DNA of 64,000 nt from CAWBQO01 sp963790965 (GTDB lineage Bacteria; Bacteroidota; Rhodothermia; Rhodothermales; DASSAV01): assembly GCA_963790965.1 (NCBI GenBank), contig CAWBQO010000005.1, positions 117,809-181,808 of the forward strand, read 5' to 3'. Under the pieces are notes generated by a model. It was given only the letters and a program-made list of their open reading frames with translations, was not told the DNA's origin and ran no database searches. Positions 35,708-45,225 of the stretch are shown in pieces; position 1 is the first letter of the stretch; each line of letters begins with the position of its first letter. A program made the translations under genes and the position numbers.

Positions 35708-36709
35708 TCAGGAGGCGGGTGCTGTAGGGTGGGTGTAATCCACGCGGCGGCGGACGACGGGCGCTCGTGGCCGTCCAAGAAAAGTGGTCAGTCCGAGCCG
35801 GTTGTCGGCGCGGCCGAGCCGGAGCGGGGGAATTTCCTCAGTACGCAGCAGCAAATCGGCGTCATAGGCAAGGTGGTCCGGCGCGTAGAGGCTGACGAGC
35901 CACTGAAGCTGCCGCGCGCGCTCCCCCCCCGGCAGGAACGCCACGAAGTCCGGCAGACTCATCGGCCCGAGCGCTACGCGAAACTTGCCTGCCTCATCAT
36001 AGACGCGGCGGCCCATTGTTGCGGCGTCGCCGAGGGTGAAACCGGATCCGAGCGCCGAGCGCGTACGGATCGGCACCCACTGCGGCACGTTTTCCTGTAC
36101 GTCCACCGGGATGCCAAGCGCGCCGCCGACGATCTGCCGTAGGCCCTCGGCGTTCCGGCTGGGGCTTGCCAGTCGCCCGGCAAAGGCAGCGAGAACACCG
36201 GCGGGAAGCGGAGCATTCGCAAGCGCACCCGGCGTCGCAAGTCCGGCCGGCGCGAGGAGGCGCATCTCGTCGCTACGGCGCTCCACCGCGTCGATGCCGC
36301 CACGATACTTCTTCCACGCGCGGTAGTAGAAGCTGTAGAACCGGTGGTTGAACAGGTCGAGAAAGTCGCGAAGGGCGTCGTCGTCCTCCGGGTGGCCCGC
36401 AACCCTTTCGCGGAAGAACTCGGGCAGCGGCGAGCCGATGCCATAGAGTCCGAGAAACGTCACTTCCACCTCCGCCCGCTCGTCGCCCACCCGGACCGCC
36501 TTCACATCGGCGGGCGGAAAGGTGAGGCCGGCTGCCGGACGGATCCGGATGCGCTCTTCCCGCACGTCGCTGGTCTCTCCCGGCCCTGGCGCGTCTGGAA
36601 AACGACGCTCCAGCAGGCGCAAGACCTGGTTGAAGCTGAACCGGTAAGGCTCCTCCACCATGCGCCGATAAGCGTCCGCCCATCGGGGTGCCCGTTCAGC
36701 GTTCGTCAT
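35708..36709 (-). CDS. tssG: T6SS baseplate subunit TssG
   Basis: 333 residues from ATG 36709. Family signatures: WADAYRRMVEEPYRFSFNQV, LRLLERRF, VRIRPAAGLTFPPADV-like segments, FLGLYGIGSPLPEF, LRDFLDLFNHRFYSFYYRAW and LEENVPQWV-like positions. TssG joins TssF, TssE and TssK in the baseplate wedge. ATG 36769 would overlap the upstream tssF by 37 bases; the start at 36709 leaves 23 bases and fits the family better. The tail PVVRRRVDYTHP ends the protein with no extra domain. Confidence 0.94.
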   Translation of the reverse strand: MTNAERAPRWADAYRRMVEEPYRFSFNQVLRLLERRFPDAPGPGETSDVREERIRIRPAAGLTFPPADVKAVRVGDERAEVEVTFLGLYGIGSPLPEFFRERVAGHPEDDDALRDFLDLFNHRFYSFYYRAWKKYRGGIDAVERRSDEMRLLAPAGLATPGALANAPLPAGVLAAFAGRLASPSRNAEGLRQIVGGALGIPVDVQENVPQWVPIRTRSALGSGFTLGDAATMGRRVYDEAGKFRVALGPMSLPDFVAFLPGGERARQLQWLVSLYAPDHLAYDADLLLRTEEIPPLRLGRADNRLGLTTFLGRPRAPVVRRRVDYTHPTAPAS

Positions 36710-36732
36710 GTCGTCGTCCGCGATCCGGTTCT

Positions 36733-38484
36733 CTACAGAACCGGCGCGGACCCTTGCTTCGGCTTCCATTCGAATCGCTTGCCGGTGGGAGTAATGTCGA
36801 TAGCCAGATGGACGAAGGAGTTCATCGTAGCAAAGGAGGAGAGGAATTCGCTCAGCACGAGGCCGAAAAGGTTCACGTCACCTTCGTCGGCGAAGTGGCC
36901 GTCCTGCACCGTCAGCGTGACTTCGACCCCGCGAAGGATCGAACCGCGCCGCATGACTTCTTTGGGCATCCAGGTCACCTCCTTAATGCCGGCGATGCGT
37001 CGCCGGTTGGCCTCGTCGCCAAGCCAGTCATAGAGGCCAAGAATGCCTGTGAGCGCCTCCCGCGTCGCGACGGAGAGATAATTGAGCGACCAGTGGGAAA
37101 CGACCTTCCAGTAAAAGTCGCGCTCACGTTCGATGGGCGGACTCAGAATGAGCGTGGGCGGCGTCAGGTTGGTCGGGGCGGCAATCTGCGGCACTTCCGG
37201 TGCAAGCTGCGTAATCATGCCCTCGCGAAGCCGTTCCTTGGGCACTATTCCGTTGGTGCAGGTCAGGCGCAGCGACAAGGTCTCAGCGGTGGGAGGCTCG
37301 CCGTCGCGGCCGCGGCCGGCTTCGGCGGAGATGTAGAGGTCCGGCCGGTTGCCTGCGCCCGGCCTGCGCCGCACGACGTAGCGCCGGCCCGATGCCTGCG
37401 ACGATCCGAAGGCGAAGAACGGCTCATAGGCATGACGTTTGCCCGACACATCTTCCATCCCTATGACCTCCTCCACCTCGAACGCCTCCATGCTGTGGCG
37501 GTGGCGGCGGCTCGGGACCACCCGGTACTCGGACGAAAATCCGTCGGCGCGGATAGGTTCGGCGTCGCTCTGAAACAGGTTAACGGCCGGCGCGCAGTGG
37601 AGGCGCAGGTTATCCGCCCGGAAACGCTTGTCTTCCGGATAGGCGGCGTCAAACTGCACGAAGATCTCGAACTCAGTGGCGTCCTCCGGCGCGCTCAACT
37701 GTTCGAGATCAACCATATCGACAAACCAGAACTTGCGGCGAAAACACAGATACTCTTGCAAGAGCCGGTATCCCGTGTGCGAATTGGCACCGTACGGCAC
37801 GACGCCTTCGTCGGGCGAAAGGCCCACCCTGCGAACCGCGCCGGCTCCGGGCACCGACACCTCGGCCGATCCCGAGCGAAAGGTCACCCGGGAGACGTGT
37901 TGCGTGAAGAAGAGGTGCATTGCCGAGGCCGTGGGCGCCTCCGCGTGAAAGTAGAACCGTAGCGGCGAAAGATCCAGTCCGCCATAGGGCACGCCTCGAT
38001 CCAGCTTGAGACGAATGGTCACCGCGCTCAGTCCATCCGTCGTCCACGAAAGCGCCGCGTCCTGCACTTGCAGCGGCAAGAGGCGCACGTCTTGCGTGGT
38101 GGCGAAGCGGCACGTGACGTAATCGTCCCCAACCGGCTCCGAGCGCAGTTCGGTGCCTTTGGGAAGCACGGTAGCCTGCTGAATAATGCCCGGCTTTGGC
38201 TTCAGTTCGACGATTGTGAGGCTCGGTATCGGCCGCAGATAGTGAGGGTAGAGCAGGTTGCAGAGCGCCTGCGTGTACTCCGGCATTTCATCGTCGAGCC
38301 GTTCATGGATGCGGCCGGAAAGAAATGCAAAGCCTTCGAAGAGCCGTTCCACATACGGGTCGCGGTCCGTCACGCTGTCCACATTCAGGTAGCGTCCGAC
38401 CTCCGGGTGATTTTCGGCAAAGAGACGCCCCGCCTCGTGCAGATAGCGCATCTCTTCTTCAAAATAACGGCGCTGAACATCCAT
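36733..38484 (-). CDS. tssF: T6SS baseplate subunit TssF
   Basis: 583 residues, typical length. Characteristic start MDVQRRYFEEEMRYLHEAGR with AENHPEVGRYLNVD, DPYVERLFEGFAFLSGRIHE, DDEMPEYTQALCNLLYPHYL and RPIPSLTIVEL. The C-terminal part has WKVVSHWSLNYLSV and FVHLAIDITPTGKRFEWKPK. TssF with TssG forms the wedge of the baseplate. It lies 33 bases after tssE. Confidence 0.96.
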   Translation of the reverse strand: MDVQRRYFEEEMRYLHEAGRLFAENHPEVGRYLNVDSVTDRDPYVERLFEGFAFLSGRIHERLDDEMPEYTQALCNLLYPHYLRPIPSLTIVELKPKPGIIQQATVLPKGTELRSEPVGDDYVTCRFATTQDVRLLPLQVQDAALSWTTDGLSAVTIRLKLDRGVPYGGLDLSPLRFYFHAEAPTASAMHLFFTQHVSRVTFRSGSAEVSVPGAGAVRRVGLSPDEGVVPYGANSHTGYRLLQEYLCFRRKFWFVDMVDLEQLSAPEDATEFEIFVQFDAAYPEDKRFRADNLRLHCAPAVNLFQSDAEPIRADGFSSEYRVVPSRRHRHSMEAFEVEEVIGMEDVSGKRHAYEPFFAFGSSQASGRRYVVRRRPGAGNRPDLYISAEAGRGRDGEPPTAETLSLRLTCTNGIVPKERLREGMITQLAPEVPQIAAPTNLTPPTLILSPPIERERDFYWKVVSHWSLNYLSVATREALTGILGLYDWLGDEANRRRIAGIKEVTWMPKEVMRRGSILRGVEVTLTVQDGHFADEGDVNLFGLVLSEFLSSFATMNSFVHLAIDITPTGKRFEWKPKQGSAPVL

Positions 38485-38517
38485 TCGGACCGGGTCCTTT
38501 ACCCGCCAAGCTGTTTG

Positions 38518-38943
38518 CTAAAGTACGCGGCGTAGCGGCCGCACATTGGCGGGATCGTTGGAGGAAAAGGTCGTCTCGAACCGCACCGGCTGCCGGTTGA
38601 GCAGCTCGGCATTCAGGTGAAAGACGAGGCGCATCGTGTCCCCTTCAGCCTCCTTTGGTTCGATTCGGACGCGCCGGAGACGCGGTTCATACCGGTCCAC
38701 GGCTTCCTTGATAATGCCCTGCAACTTGACGACCGAATCCGGAATGTCCCGGTAGATCTCCGTCACGTCGGGCAGGCCATAGTCCGGCAGATGCGGCAGC
38801 GATCCCTGCCTCGTGTTGAAGAGATAGCTGAGATTGGAAATAATCCCAGCGACGAGATGCTCGTCCTCGTCCACCTCAGAGACGCGGCGTCCGTCGGCAA
38901 AAGTGCCCGAGAGCACGTCAAAGATTCCGGCTTTCATAGGCAT
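38518..38943 (-). CDS. tssE: T6SS baseplate subunit TssE (gp25-like)
   Basis: 141 residues from ATG 38943. The gp25/lysozyme-like signature is clear: MKAGIFDVLSGTF, LVAGIISNLSYLFNTRQGSL, LPDYGLPDVTEIY and YEPRLRRVRIEP. It is the sheath-initiating wedge protein. It lies between hcp and tssF. Two ATG codons six bases apart (38943, 38937) are possible and neither has a strong ribosome-binding site. The ATG at 38967 is less likely. Confidence 0.94.
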   Translation of the reverse strand: MPMKAGIFDVLSGTFADGRRVSEVDEDEHLVAGIISNLSYLFNTRQGSLPHLPDYGLPDVTEIYRDIPDSVVKLQGIIKEAVDRYEPRLRRVRIEPKEAEGDTMRLVFHLNAELLNRQPVRFETTFSSNDPANVRPLRRVL

Positions 38944-39003
38944 CGAGCAAGGGGAAGGCCGCCCCACCGGATGCGGCCTTCCCCCTACCCCGCTTCACAG
39001 CGT

Positions 39004-39480
39004 CTACATCAAGACCGCGTCTTTCCAGGCGTCTTCGAACTCGTAGCCGTCTACGTGCGTCCAGGTCATCTTCTCGTACATAAACCGGACGTCTTCGAGG
39101 TGCGTCTGCGTGGCCTTCGACGGGTCCTTCGTGTTGGGAAGAATCTCTTCCACGGAGGCGACCTTCACGCCTGAAAAGACGTGAGAGAAGTATTGCTCTT
39201 CTCCGCCGGTCGGGTTGATGCGGTACCAGGTGATCTTCAGTTCGTCGAGCGTCTGTCCCTGCGCGCAAGCCTGGTAGAGCTGCGGCGAGGCGGTGTCGAT
39301 CTCCTTGACGATGCGGACCGGCGAGTGGACGCGCGATCCGGTGAAGATGCCGCGCTGATCGTCCGTCGGCGAGTACACCTTGTGGTTGAACTCGATGACG
39401 ACGGAGCTTCCTTCACGTTTGCCCTTGGAGTTGGACCCCTGGATGTCGTTGGAGTAGTAAAGGGCGCTTTCGAGAGGCAT
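39004..39480 (-). CDS. hcp: Hcp/TssD tube protein
   Basis: 158 residues from ATG 39480, preceded by GAGGA at good spacing. Hcp features: MPLESALYYSNDIQG, the short strand EFNHKVYSP, then SRVHSPVRIVKEIDTASPQL, LDELKITWYRINPTGGEEQYF and FSGVKVASVEEIL with a C-terminal YEKMTWTHVDG. It forms the inner tube hexamer expelled by sheath contraction. The gap of 164 bases to tssC may hold an extra promoter, since Hcp is needed in excess; I see no convincing hexamer there. Confidence 0.96.
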   Translation of the reverse strand: MPLESALYYSNDIQGSNSKGKREGSSVVIEFNHKVYSPTDDQRGIFTGSRVHSPVRIVKEIDTASPQLYQACAQGQTLDELKITWYRINPTGGEEQYFSHVFSGVKVASVEEILPNTKDPSKATQTHLEDVRFMYEKMTWTHVDGYEFEDAWKDAVLM

Positions 39481-39644
39481 GATGGTCCTCGTTTGGTTGG
39501 TTTGGGTGGGTGAAAGTCTCGCGTTCCGGCTCGCTTCCACGCGCCGGCCCCGGAGTTTTCAGTTTCATTGCAGACGGGATACGAAGGGAGATCGGATCCA
39601 CGGCGGACCCAGGGAGATCATGCCAACCCGCGCCGTTGCCGCGC

Positions 39645-41174
39645 CTACTTTGCCTTTGGCATTTTGCCGACGAGCGATAGGCTGATGTCCATGCCTTCCA
39701 CCTGGAAGTGCGGCATGATGGACATTTGAACCCGGTAAAAGCCGGGATTTTCTTCTATGTCGGAGACCGTCACCTGGCCACCCCTCAGCGGGTATTTGGC
39801 GATCGTGTCCTCCGACGGATTCGGCATTTTCGTGATGTAATTGCCCAGCCAGCGGTTCAATTCCGCCTCGATCTTGCCCGCGTCCTTCGTGGTGCCGATG
39901 TTCTCCCGCTGCAGCACCTTGAGGTAGTGCGATATGCGCGACGCGAGCATGATGTACGGCAGCCTGGAGTTGACGCGGCTGTTGGCCGTCGCCGCCGGGT
40001 CGTCGTAGATGGCCGGCTTCTGCGAAGAGTTCGCGGAGAAGAAGCAGGCGTAGTCCTTGCCTTGATATACGCTGAGCGGAATGAATCCGAGATTGGCCGC
40101 CGTGAACTCGAGCGTCTCGCTGATGGGCACCTCCGTCGGAATCTTCATCTCCTTTCCCTTGCCGACGTCGTAGAGGTGTACCGGCAGGTCGTCAACCTTG
40201 CCGCCCGACTGCGGCCCGCGGATCTGAACGGCCCAACCGTCCTTCATGAACGCTTCGGTCATATTCGCCGCAAACGAGAAGGCCGCGTTGCCCCACAAGT
40301 ACTTTTCGTGGTCGCTCCCCTTCACATTCTCCTCGTAGTTGAAGCTCTTCACCGCCACGGTCTCTTCGCCGTAGGGCAGGCGCAGCATGAACCGCGGGAA
40401 GGTGAGGCCCACATAGCGCGCGTCCTCGGACTCGCGGAAGGAGTTCCACTTCATGTATTCGGCCGTGCCGAGATACGCCTGCAGGTCCGGGATCTTCTTC
40501 CACTCCTCAAAGGAATCCTTCCCGAAGAACTTCGGCCCGATGGACGAAATGAACGGGCAGTGGGCAGACGACGACACTTTCGAAACCTGCGTCAGCAGCG
40601 CTACGTCCTGCGGCGAGTTCGTGAACTCGTAGTTCCCGATGATGGTGCTGTAGGGATCGGCACCCGGCTGGTCGTAGGCGTTCGTATAAACGTGCTTGTA
40701 AAGGGCAGATTGGATCAGTTCCGGCGCGTCTTCGAAAGACTCGAGCAAGGCGTCCTTGGAGACGTTCAGCACCTCGATACGCACGTTCTTCCGGAAGTCC
40801 GTCCGGTCGACGAGGAACTTAAGCCCGCGCCAGGCCGACTCCAGTTGCTGAAACTTCTCGTGGTGCATGACCTCGTCGAGCTGCTCGCTGATCTGGTGGT
40901 CGATCTGCGCAACGAGGCTGTCAAGCAGCACCTTGTCCACCCGCTCGACGGGCTGGTCGAGATCCGCCACCGCGTCCACGAAAACCCGGAGGGCGGCGGC
41001 CATGAGGTCGCCCTTGGGTTTTTCGGAGTTGGCGTAGGCATCTCCAAAATCATTGATCTCGACGGCGTGGCTCGGCGCCGTCATGTCCACCTGGGAAAAG
41101 ATGTTGTCGAGGAGCGAATCCTTCGATTCGATGGTCTCCACGCCCGGCGCGCCGGCTTCCTGTTTGACTTCCAT
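39645..41174 (-). CDS. tssC: T6SS sheath large subunit TssC
   Basis: 509 residues, normal length. Motifs: LLDNIFSQVDM, LDSLVAQIDHQISEQLDEVM, QQLESAWRGLKFLVDRTDFR, ISSIGPKFFGKDSFEEWKKI, YVGLTFPRFMLRLPYGEETV, GNAAFSFAANMTEAF and the end YRVQMSIMPHFQVEGMDISL. It polymerises with TssB into the contractile sheath. It starts 60 bases after tssB. A fused TssB-TssC paralogue is encoded at 19306-21162. Confidence 0.97.
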   Translation of the reverse strand: MEVKQEAGAPGVETIESKDSLLDNIFSQVDMTAPSHAVEINDFGDAYANSEKPKGDLMAAALRVFVDAVADLDQPVERVDKVLLDSLVAQIDHQISEQLDEVMHHEKFQQLESAWRGLKFLVDRTDFRKNVRIEVLNVSKDALLESFEDAPELIQSALYKHVYTNAYDQPGADPYSTIIGNYEFTNSPQDVALLTQVSKVSSSAHCPFISSIGPKFFGKDSFEEWKKIPDLQAYLGTAEYMKWNSFRESEDARYVGLTFPRFMLRLPYGEETVAVKSFNYEENVKGSDHEKYLWGNAAFSFAANMTEAFMKDGWAVQIRGPQSGGKVDDLPVHLYDVGKGKEMKIPTEVPISETLEFTAANLGFIPLSVYQGKDYACFFSANSSQKPAIYDDPAATANSRVNSRLPYIMLASRISHYLKVLQRENIGTTKDAGKIEAELNRWLGNYITKMPNPSEDTIAKYPLRGGQVTVSDIEENPGFYRVQMSIMPHFQVEGMDISLSLVGKMPKAK

Positions 41175-41234
41175 AACCCCTTGCTAATATAAAATGAACG
41201 CTGGTAAACACCGCTTTCTTTCGCAACAGGCCGC

Positions 41235-41759
41235 TCAAGCGGCCGGAGCATCCGGCGGAGCGGCGTCTCGGGCGACCACCTGATCGAGTTCGGCCGTAAG
41301 GCGGTCAAGTGCGTCTTTGTCCTTCACGATGCTTTCGAGCTGCTTGCGAAACTGCGCCGTGCTCACGACCCGGTTTCGAAGGTCCTGGAGCAGGTTGCGC
41401 ATCGCCACCAGCCGGCTAAGCTCCGGCACCTGCCGCGCCACTTCCTCCGGCGTAAACGACTTCAGGCTGTCGATCTTGAGGTTGACCTTCAGGTCCTCGT
41501 CGCCAGCGCCCTTGAGCTTGTTCTTGACCGTCGATTCCATGGAGACGTCGAGCGACTTCATCACCGACTCGAAGTTGTCCTTGTTGACGTTGATCACCTC
41601 GCGCTCTTCGAGCGGTGTGCTTTCCTCTTTGCCCTTGAAGTCGCCCGTCACCAACATGCGATGCGGCAGTTCGAGCTTCTGCTTGGCGTTGCCCTTTTGC
41701 ACCTCCAGAAAGAGGTTGATACGGGCGGGGGGTTTCTCTTTTTGAAAACTCTGAGCCAT
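41235..41759 (-). CDS. tssB: T6SS sheath small subunit TssB
   Basis: 174 residues from ATG 41759. Signature MAQSFQKEKPPARINLFLEV, LELPHRMLVTGDFKGKEEST, KDNFESVMKSLDVSMEST and FTPEEVARQVPELSRLVAMR. It pairs with TssC. The GTG/ATG options further upstream (to 41813) lack family sequence. A 400-base gap separates it from tssA, so tssB may head its own transcription unit; a possible promoter is noted at 42085. Confidence 0.95.
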   Translation of the reverse strand: MAQSFQKEKPPARINLFLEVQKGNAKQKLELPHRMLVTGDFKGKEESTPLEEREVINVNKDNFESVMKSLDVSMESTVKNKLKGAGDEDLKVNLKIDSLKSFTPEEVARQVPELSRLVAMRNLLQDLRNRVVSTAQFRKQLESIVKDKDALDRLTAELDQVVARDAAPPDAPAA

Positions 41760-42158
41760 CGGGGGTACCGGGTGTCCGGCCGGACGCACCTCTCCCACTG
41801 GCGCAGCATTCATGCGCTGCGTGTGGAAGATATCTGTCGGCCTGATGAAAGGAAGCTTCAGACTACGAAGCCGCGGGATACAGCAGATCGGCGTTCGAGA
41901 ACAGCGTCTCGCGCTCCGAAACCGTGTTCAGAATGAGCGGCTGGACGGCGGGGTCGACCGGCCTTTACAAACATCGGGTGCAGCGCCGGCCCGGAAGGGC
42001 TACTCAGGACGCCGCATCTGAAGCAAGGGCAGCCAGAACGGATGGCCTGCCGCGCCGGGGGAGCGGACTCGGTCGGCGCATTCGCAAAGTATGCAATTTT
42101 GATGAAGGAGCAACGGATCTTTGGCGCATACTTGTTTCACCATGCAAGTTTTTTCGCG
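41760..42158. other. Intergenic region between tssA and tssB
   Basis: 400 bases with no credible gene. The short open frames are composition artefacts. It holds the possible promoter at 42085-42113. Confidence 0.5.
42085..42113 (-). promoter_or_regulatory. Possible promoter upstream of tssB
   Basis: On the minus strand TTG (-33) and TACTTTG (-7) are separated by 19 bases. The Bacteroidota consensus is TTTG-N19-TAnnTTTG; the -7 box here has one base fewer between TA and TTTG. It would give a leader of about 320 bases to tssB. This is weak evidence from pattern only. Confidence 0.25.
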
Positions 42159-43751
42159 CTATCTTGGTGCGCTTGCGAGTGCAAGTCCGCGCGCCGTATC
42201 GAGGGCGCAGATCTTTTCGAACACAGCTCCCGCACGCGCGTTCATCCGCTCCTTCTCGCCGGCATCGGCATCGCCGGAGGGGCGGCAGCTGCGGTAGAGT
42301 TGTATCCAGACTTCGAGGGCAAGCGCCGGGTCCCACTCGTCGATCCGCCGGGCGGACACTTCCGCGTCGAGTCGCTCGAGCAGCGGAAGCGCCACGTCGG
42401 CCCGGCCGCCCGCGACGCAAAGCGTCGCCACGTAAAGCTGCCGGCGAAAACCCGAGAGTCGGCCCTCGTCCGTAGCGGAATCCCGGCGCATCCGGGCCAC
42501 GGCTCCGGCCACATCGCCTTTGCCGAGGAGCGCCCGAGCGTCGGCGTAAGCCTCGTCGAGCGCCGCGTCGCCTGCGCCGCCGGCCACGGCCCCACCGCTG
42601 TCGCCTGAGCCGAGTATAACGTTGACATCTGTCTCCAACCACGCATGGGTGGCGGCATCGGCGAAGGACATACCGTCTGCAAAGGCGAGGTCCGCGAGGC
42701 CCGGCAATCGCCGGACGAGCACGGCGGTGTCGTAGAGCACCGCGTCCCGCGCAGCGTGATGATCGGCACCCAGCGCGTCGAGGCCCTGGACGCTAAAGCG
42801 CTGCAGATCCAGCCAGAGGGGATATTCCGCCAGCGAACTTTCGGCTTCCGTGACGAGCCGGGCGAACTGGCCTTGCGAGACGAGGCCGCTGAGGAACGCG
42901 CCTCGCTGCGCTACCGGCCCTTCAATCATCGTCTTGCCATTCTGTACGGGCGGCTCCTGGGCGAAATGTCCCCAAGCAATCGCCCGCGCCAATCGGTAGG
43001 CCCGCGGGTCCGCGTCGCTCTTCGCGAAAAAGAACTCCGCCGCCCGCCGGGCCGCTTGAAGCGCGGTTGCAGCCGTCATCTCGCCGGATGCAGAAGCCGC
43101 CTGCGTCCCGCCTCCTGCAACCGCAGGCGCTCCCGGCGTGCCGTTCGTGTCCTTTGCAGCCGCCGGAGCTGCGGGCTTCGGCACGCGGCGGAGCACCTCT
43201 TCGATGGCCTGGGAGAGGCCGCTGAGCGCTGGTGCCTGCTCCTCCATCTTTTCCATCGTGAACACCTGCAACGCGCGCGTTCGGGCAAGCGCCGCTTCCA
43301 ACACCTCGCGGTCCTCCAGGACGGGCTTCAGCCCGGCGACTCGTTCCTTCAAGTTGTCCGAGAGCGACTGAAGCGCATTCTGCCGTCCAGTCATCCGGCG
43401 GGCGGGTGGATAAAGCGCCTCCCAAAATCCGGTGGTGATGCCCTCCACCACCGCGAGGCCATCCGCCAACCCGGAAGCGCCTCGCGTTCGTTCGAGAGCC
43501 ACCGTGAGGTAGCAGGCCACCCGAAGGTCCTTCGATTTCCCGGCGAGAATCTTCTCGGCCAGCGCAGCTACCTCTTCGAAGTCCACAGAGCCGCCGCTCG
43601 CGGAGGACATGCTGTCGATTTCGGCTTTGAGCCGCTGAAAGTCGTCGTCGTACTGCACGTCCTTACCGGCCGGTTCGCTGCCCGGAACGGGTGCCAACAT
43701 GCCTTCGGCGTAGTCGGACAAATCAACAGAAGAATCAGACAGTTCGGCCAT
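42159..43751 (-). CDS. tssA: T6SS baseplate/cap organiser TssA
   Basis: 530 residues from ATG 43751. The N-terminal ImpA_N domain (about 10-160) has APVPGSEPAGKDVQYDDDFQ, KDLRVACYLTVALERTRG and TTGFWEALYPPARRMTGRQN. An Ala/Pro/Thr linker (about 195-225) leads to a VasJ-like C-terminal region with RRAAEFFFAKSDADPRAYRL, ARAIAWGHF and LVTEAESSLAEYPLWLDLQR. This matches the TssA class with a long C-terminal extension. TssA coordinates baseplate docking and tail growth. A GTG at 43757 is possible, but ATG 43751 fits better. Confidence 0.93.
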   Translation of the reverse strand: MAELSDSSVDLSDYAEGMLAPVPGSEPAGKDVQYDDDFQRLKAEIDSMSSASGGSVDFEEVAALAEKILAGKSKDLRVACYLTVALERTRGASGLADGLAVVEGITTGFWEALYPPARRMTGRQNALQSLSDNLKERVAGLKPVLEDREVLEAALARTRALQVFTMEKMEEQAPALSGLSQAIEEVLRRVPKPAAPAAAKDTNGTPGAPAVAGGGTQAASASGEMTAATALQAARRAAEFFFAKSDADPRAYRLARAIAWGHFAQEPPVQNGKTMIEGPVAQRGAFLSGLVSQGQFARLVTEAESSLAEYPLWLDLQRFSVQGLDALGADHHAARDAVLYDTAVLVRRLPGLADLAFADGMSFADAATHAWLETDVNVILGSGDSGGAVAGGAGDAALDEAYADARALLGKGDVAGAVARMRRDSATDEGRLSGFRRQLYVATLCVAGGRADVALPLLERLDAEVSARRIDEWDPALALEVWIQLYRSCRPSGDADAGEKERMNARAGAVFEKICALDTARGLALASAPR

Positions 43752-43794
43752 AACCACCAGGCAGTTTATACAAGGAGACGCTTATAAAGCTTTT

Positions 43795-43951
43795 GAAACA
43801 ATCGAACACGCTGTATATATCTGACGATATGGACCAAAGTACCAACGCAACGTCCCCCTTGAGGGGGATTCAAGGGGGTGTTAGGCATCACTTCAGTCGC
43901 GTATATCGTCTCAAATATGGGCAGTGCATTGATGGCAAATCAACGGCCTCT
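43795..43951 (+). repeat. Dispersed repeat R1, copy 1
   Basis: This shares a 43-base core (43854-43896, one mismatch) with 53441-53483, and diverged flanks over about 157 bases. The core contains a hairpin with a 9-bp stem CCCCCTTGA (43864-43872) and TCAAGGGGG (43880-43888). Flank matches include ATATGGACCAA against ATACGGACCAA, and GGCAAATCAACGGCCTC against AGCAAGTCAACAGCCTC. No coding capacity. Confidence 0.8.
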
Positions 43952-44127
43952 GATGAGACTTTTGAAACAAGGCGAATTCAAGCCCGGCAATAAAGACTAT
44001 GCGAATGAATTCAACAGCGACCAGAAGCAACGCTGAAATGCTTCGCTTCGCCGACATGACACGGGTACGATGTTCTGCTTTTCTCGTGCTGCTTGGCTTT
44101 TCGCATCCTTCAACACCCCTGCTTATC

Positions 44128-44148
44128 ATCCTGAACGCAGTGAAGGAT
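44128..44148 (+). repeat. 21-base hairpin repeat R2, copy a
   Basis: ATCCTGAACGCAGTGAAGGA(T): arms ATCCT/AGGAT flank a GAACGCAGTGA core. The copy at 53573-53593 is identical but inverted, and 53664-53684 is a variant with arms ATGCT/AGCAT. This ATCCTGA(A/G)CG...GAAGGAT motif is, from memory, a widespread intergenic element in bacterial genomes. Confidence 0.8.
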
Positions 44149-44235
44149 CTGCCTTTACCAAATGCCAAGTGTCAATCGAAGCATCGTGAACACGCATCTT
44201 GTGTCACACCTTATATGAATTACACTATCAGGCGC

Positions 44236-45204
44236 TTATACGAAGGGCCGCGACGTGCCGAGGCTCCTTAGAACATCATCGAGGGTGGCATGCTCGTCCT
44301 CGAGCACGCGGCCCAGAGCCGGCGGAAGTTCGAGAGCGGCCCTGGCGGCGTTGCCGTCGCCCATCCTCACGAGATCGCAAATAAGCTCACTCGAAACGCC
44401 GTCCGAGAGGATCGAAGGTAGCGTTCGAGACGATATCTTACCCGGAAAGACCATCAGAAAAGGCGTTCGGCCCTCCGCCTTCTCCGTCCAGAAGAACGAA
44501 CCCGGACCGCCGACTCCTGACAATACGGTGCAGAGGCGCAGCCAGAAGGGAAGGGCCTCGGCGGGCGACGAGGGAAGTGGAAACCGAAGTCCGAGCGTGA
44601 AGCCCGGCGGAACATGGCCCCCGAGCGGCATCATGACGGCAAGCAAGTTCTTGAACAGCATGTACTTGCGCCCGTCCTCGAACGTGCCCCAAAGTTCCGA
44701 AAACAGGTCTGCCGGACGCATCGGCCCCCCCGGCTGATCCTTCCCGCTCCCGTTCTGAGCGCCCAGGTAGCGGCCAAACACTTCGTTCTGCAAGTCCCGG
44801 TAGTCCACTCCGCCGGATACCGCGTCCCCGACCAGGTTGCCCGCTTTGCTGATGAAAGAACGAAGTCGCTCCGGCAGTTCGCCTGCAGCGATCCCCGGCT
44901 CGGCAACTTCGGTTGCGCAGAGAAAGGGGTACGCGCGCCCGACGCGGTCGCGGCTCATCTGCATGACACCGATAAGCGGCACGCCCACGCCCTGCCTGCT
45001 AAAGACAAACCCGTACTGCGCACCGTCCGCTGCCCCTGTCCGACCCCGCGCAGCATACATCCCTTCCTGCAGCCACTCGTCCAGAGCCCGCAACCCGGCT
45101 CCCGATGCGTTCAGGCGAACAAAATCCCCGTGGCCCGGAATCTTGCCGAAGAGCGCTACGGCGGACGCGTCTACGTGGATCGCTGATGAGGCCGGTTGAA
45201 TCAT
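44236..45204 (-). CDS. tagF: T6SS-associated protein TagF (ImpM family)
   Basis: 322 residues. The TagF domain (about 15-170) opens with VALFGKIPGHGDFVRLNASG, then LDEWLQEGM, YGFVFSRQGVGVPLIGVMQM, SRDRVGRAYPFL and further helices. A C-terminal region (about 190-322) has FWLRLCTVL and SSELICDLVRMGD. In Pseudomonas TagF represses T6SS post-translationally through the FHA protein, in parallel with the PpkA pathway. That fits the kinase, phosphatase and FHA genes in this locus. It starts 21 bases after tssM. Confidence 0.92.
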   Translation of the reverse strand: MIQPASSAIHVDASAVALFGKIPGHGDFVRLNASGAGLRALDEWLQEGMYAARGRTGAADGAQYGFVFSRQGVGVPLIGVMQMSRDRVGRAYPFLCATEVAEPGIAAGELPERLRSFISKAGNLVGDAVSGGVDYRDLQNEVFGRYLGAQNGSGKDQPGGPMRPADLFSELWGTFEDGRKYMLFKNLLAVMMPLGGHVPPGFTLGLRFPLPSSPAEALPFWLRLCTVLSGVGGPGSFFWTEKAEGRTPFLMVFPGKISSRTLPSILSDGVSSELICDLVRMGDGNAARAALELPPALGRVLEDEHATLDDVLRSLGTSRPFV

Positions 45205-45225
45205 GGATTGCGTTGGCCGAGGCGT

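Larger units (their letters stand above)
43752..44235. other. Repeat-bearing intergenic region upstream of tssA
   Basis: 484 bases between tagF and tssA with lower GC than the surroundings and no gene. It carries one copy of the longer dispersed repeat (43795-43951) and one copy of the 21-base GARCG element (44128-44148). It interrupts an otherwise compact tss operon, so it may be a later insertion or hold the tssA promoter. Confidence 0.6.

Noticed and set aside
43752..44235. Sigma-54 promoter (GG-N10-GC) upstream of tssA, tssB or hcp
   Set aside because: I scanned the gaps by eye because rpoN is in the window. No site kept both GG and GC at the right spacing with the TGGCAC/TTGC context.
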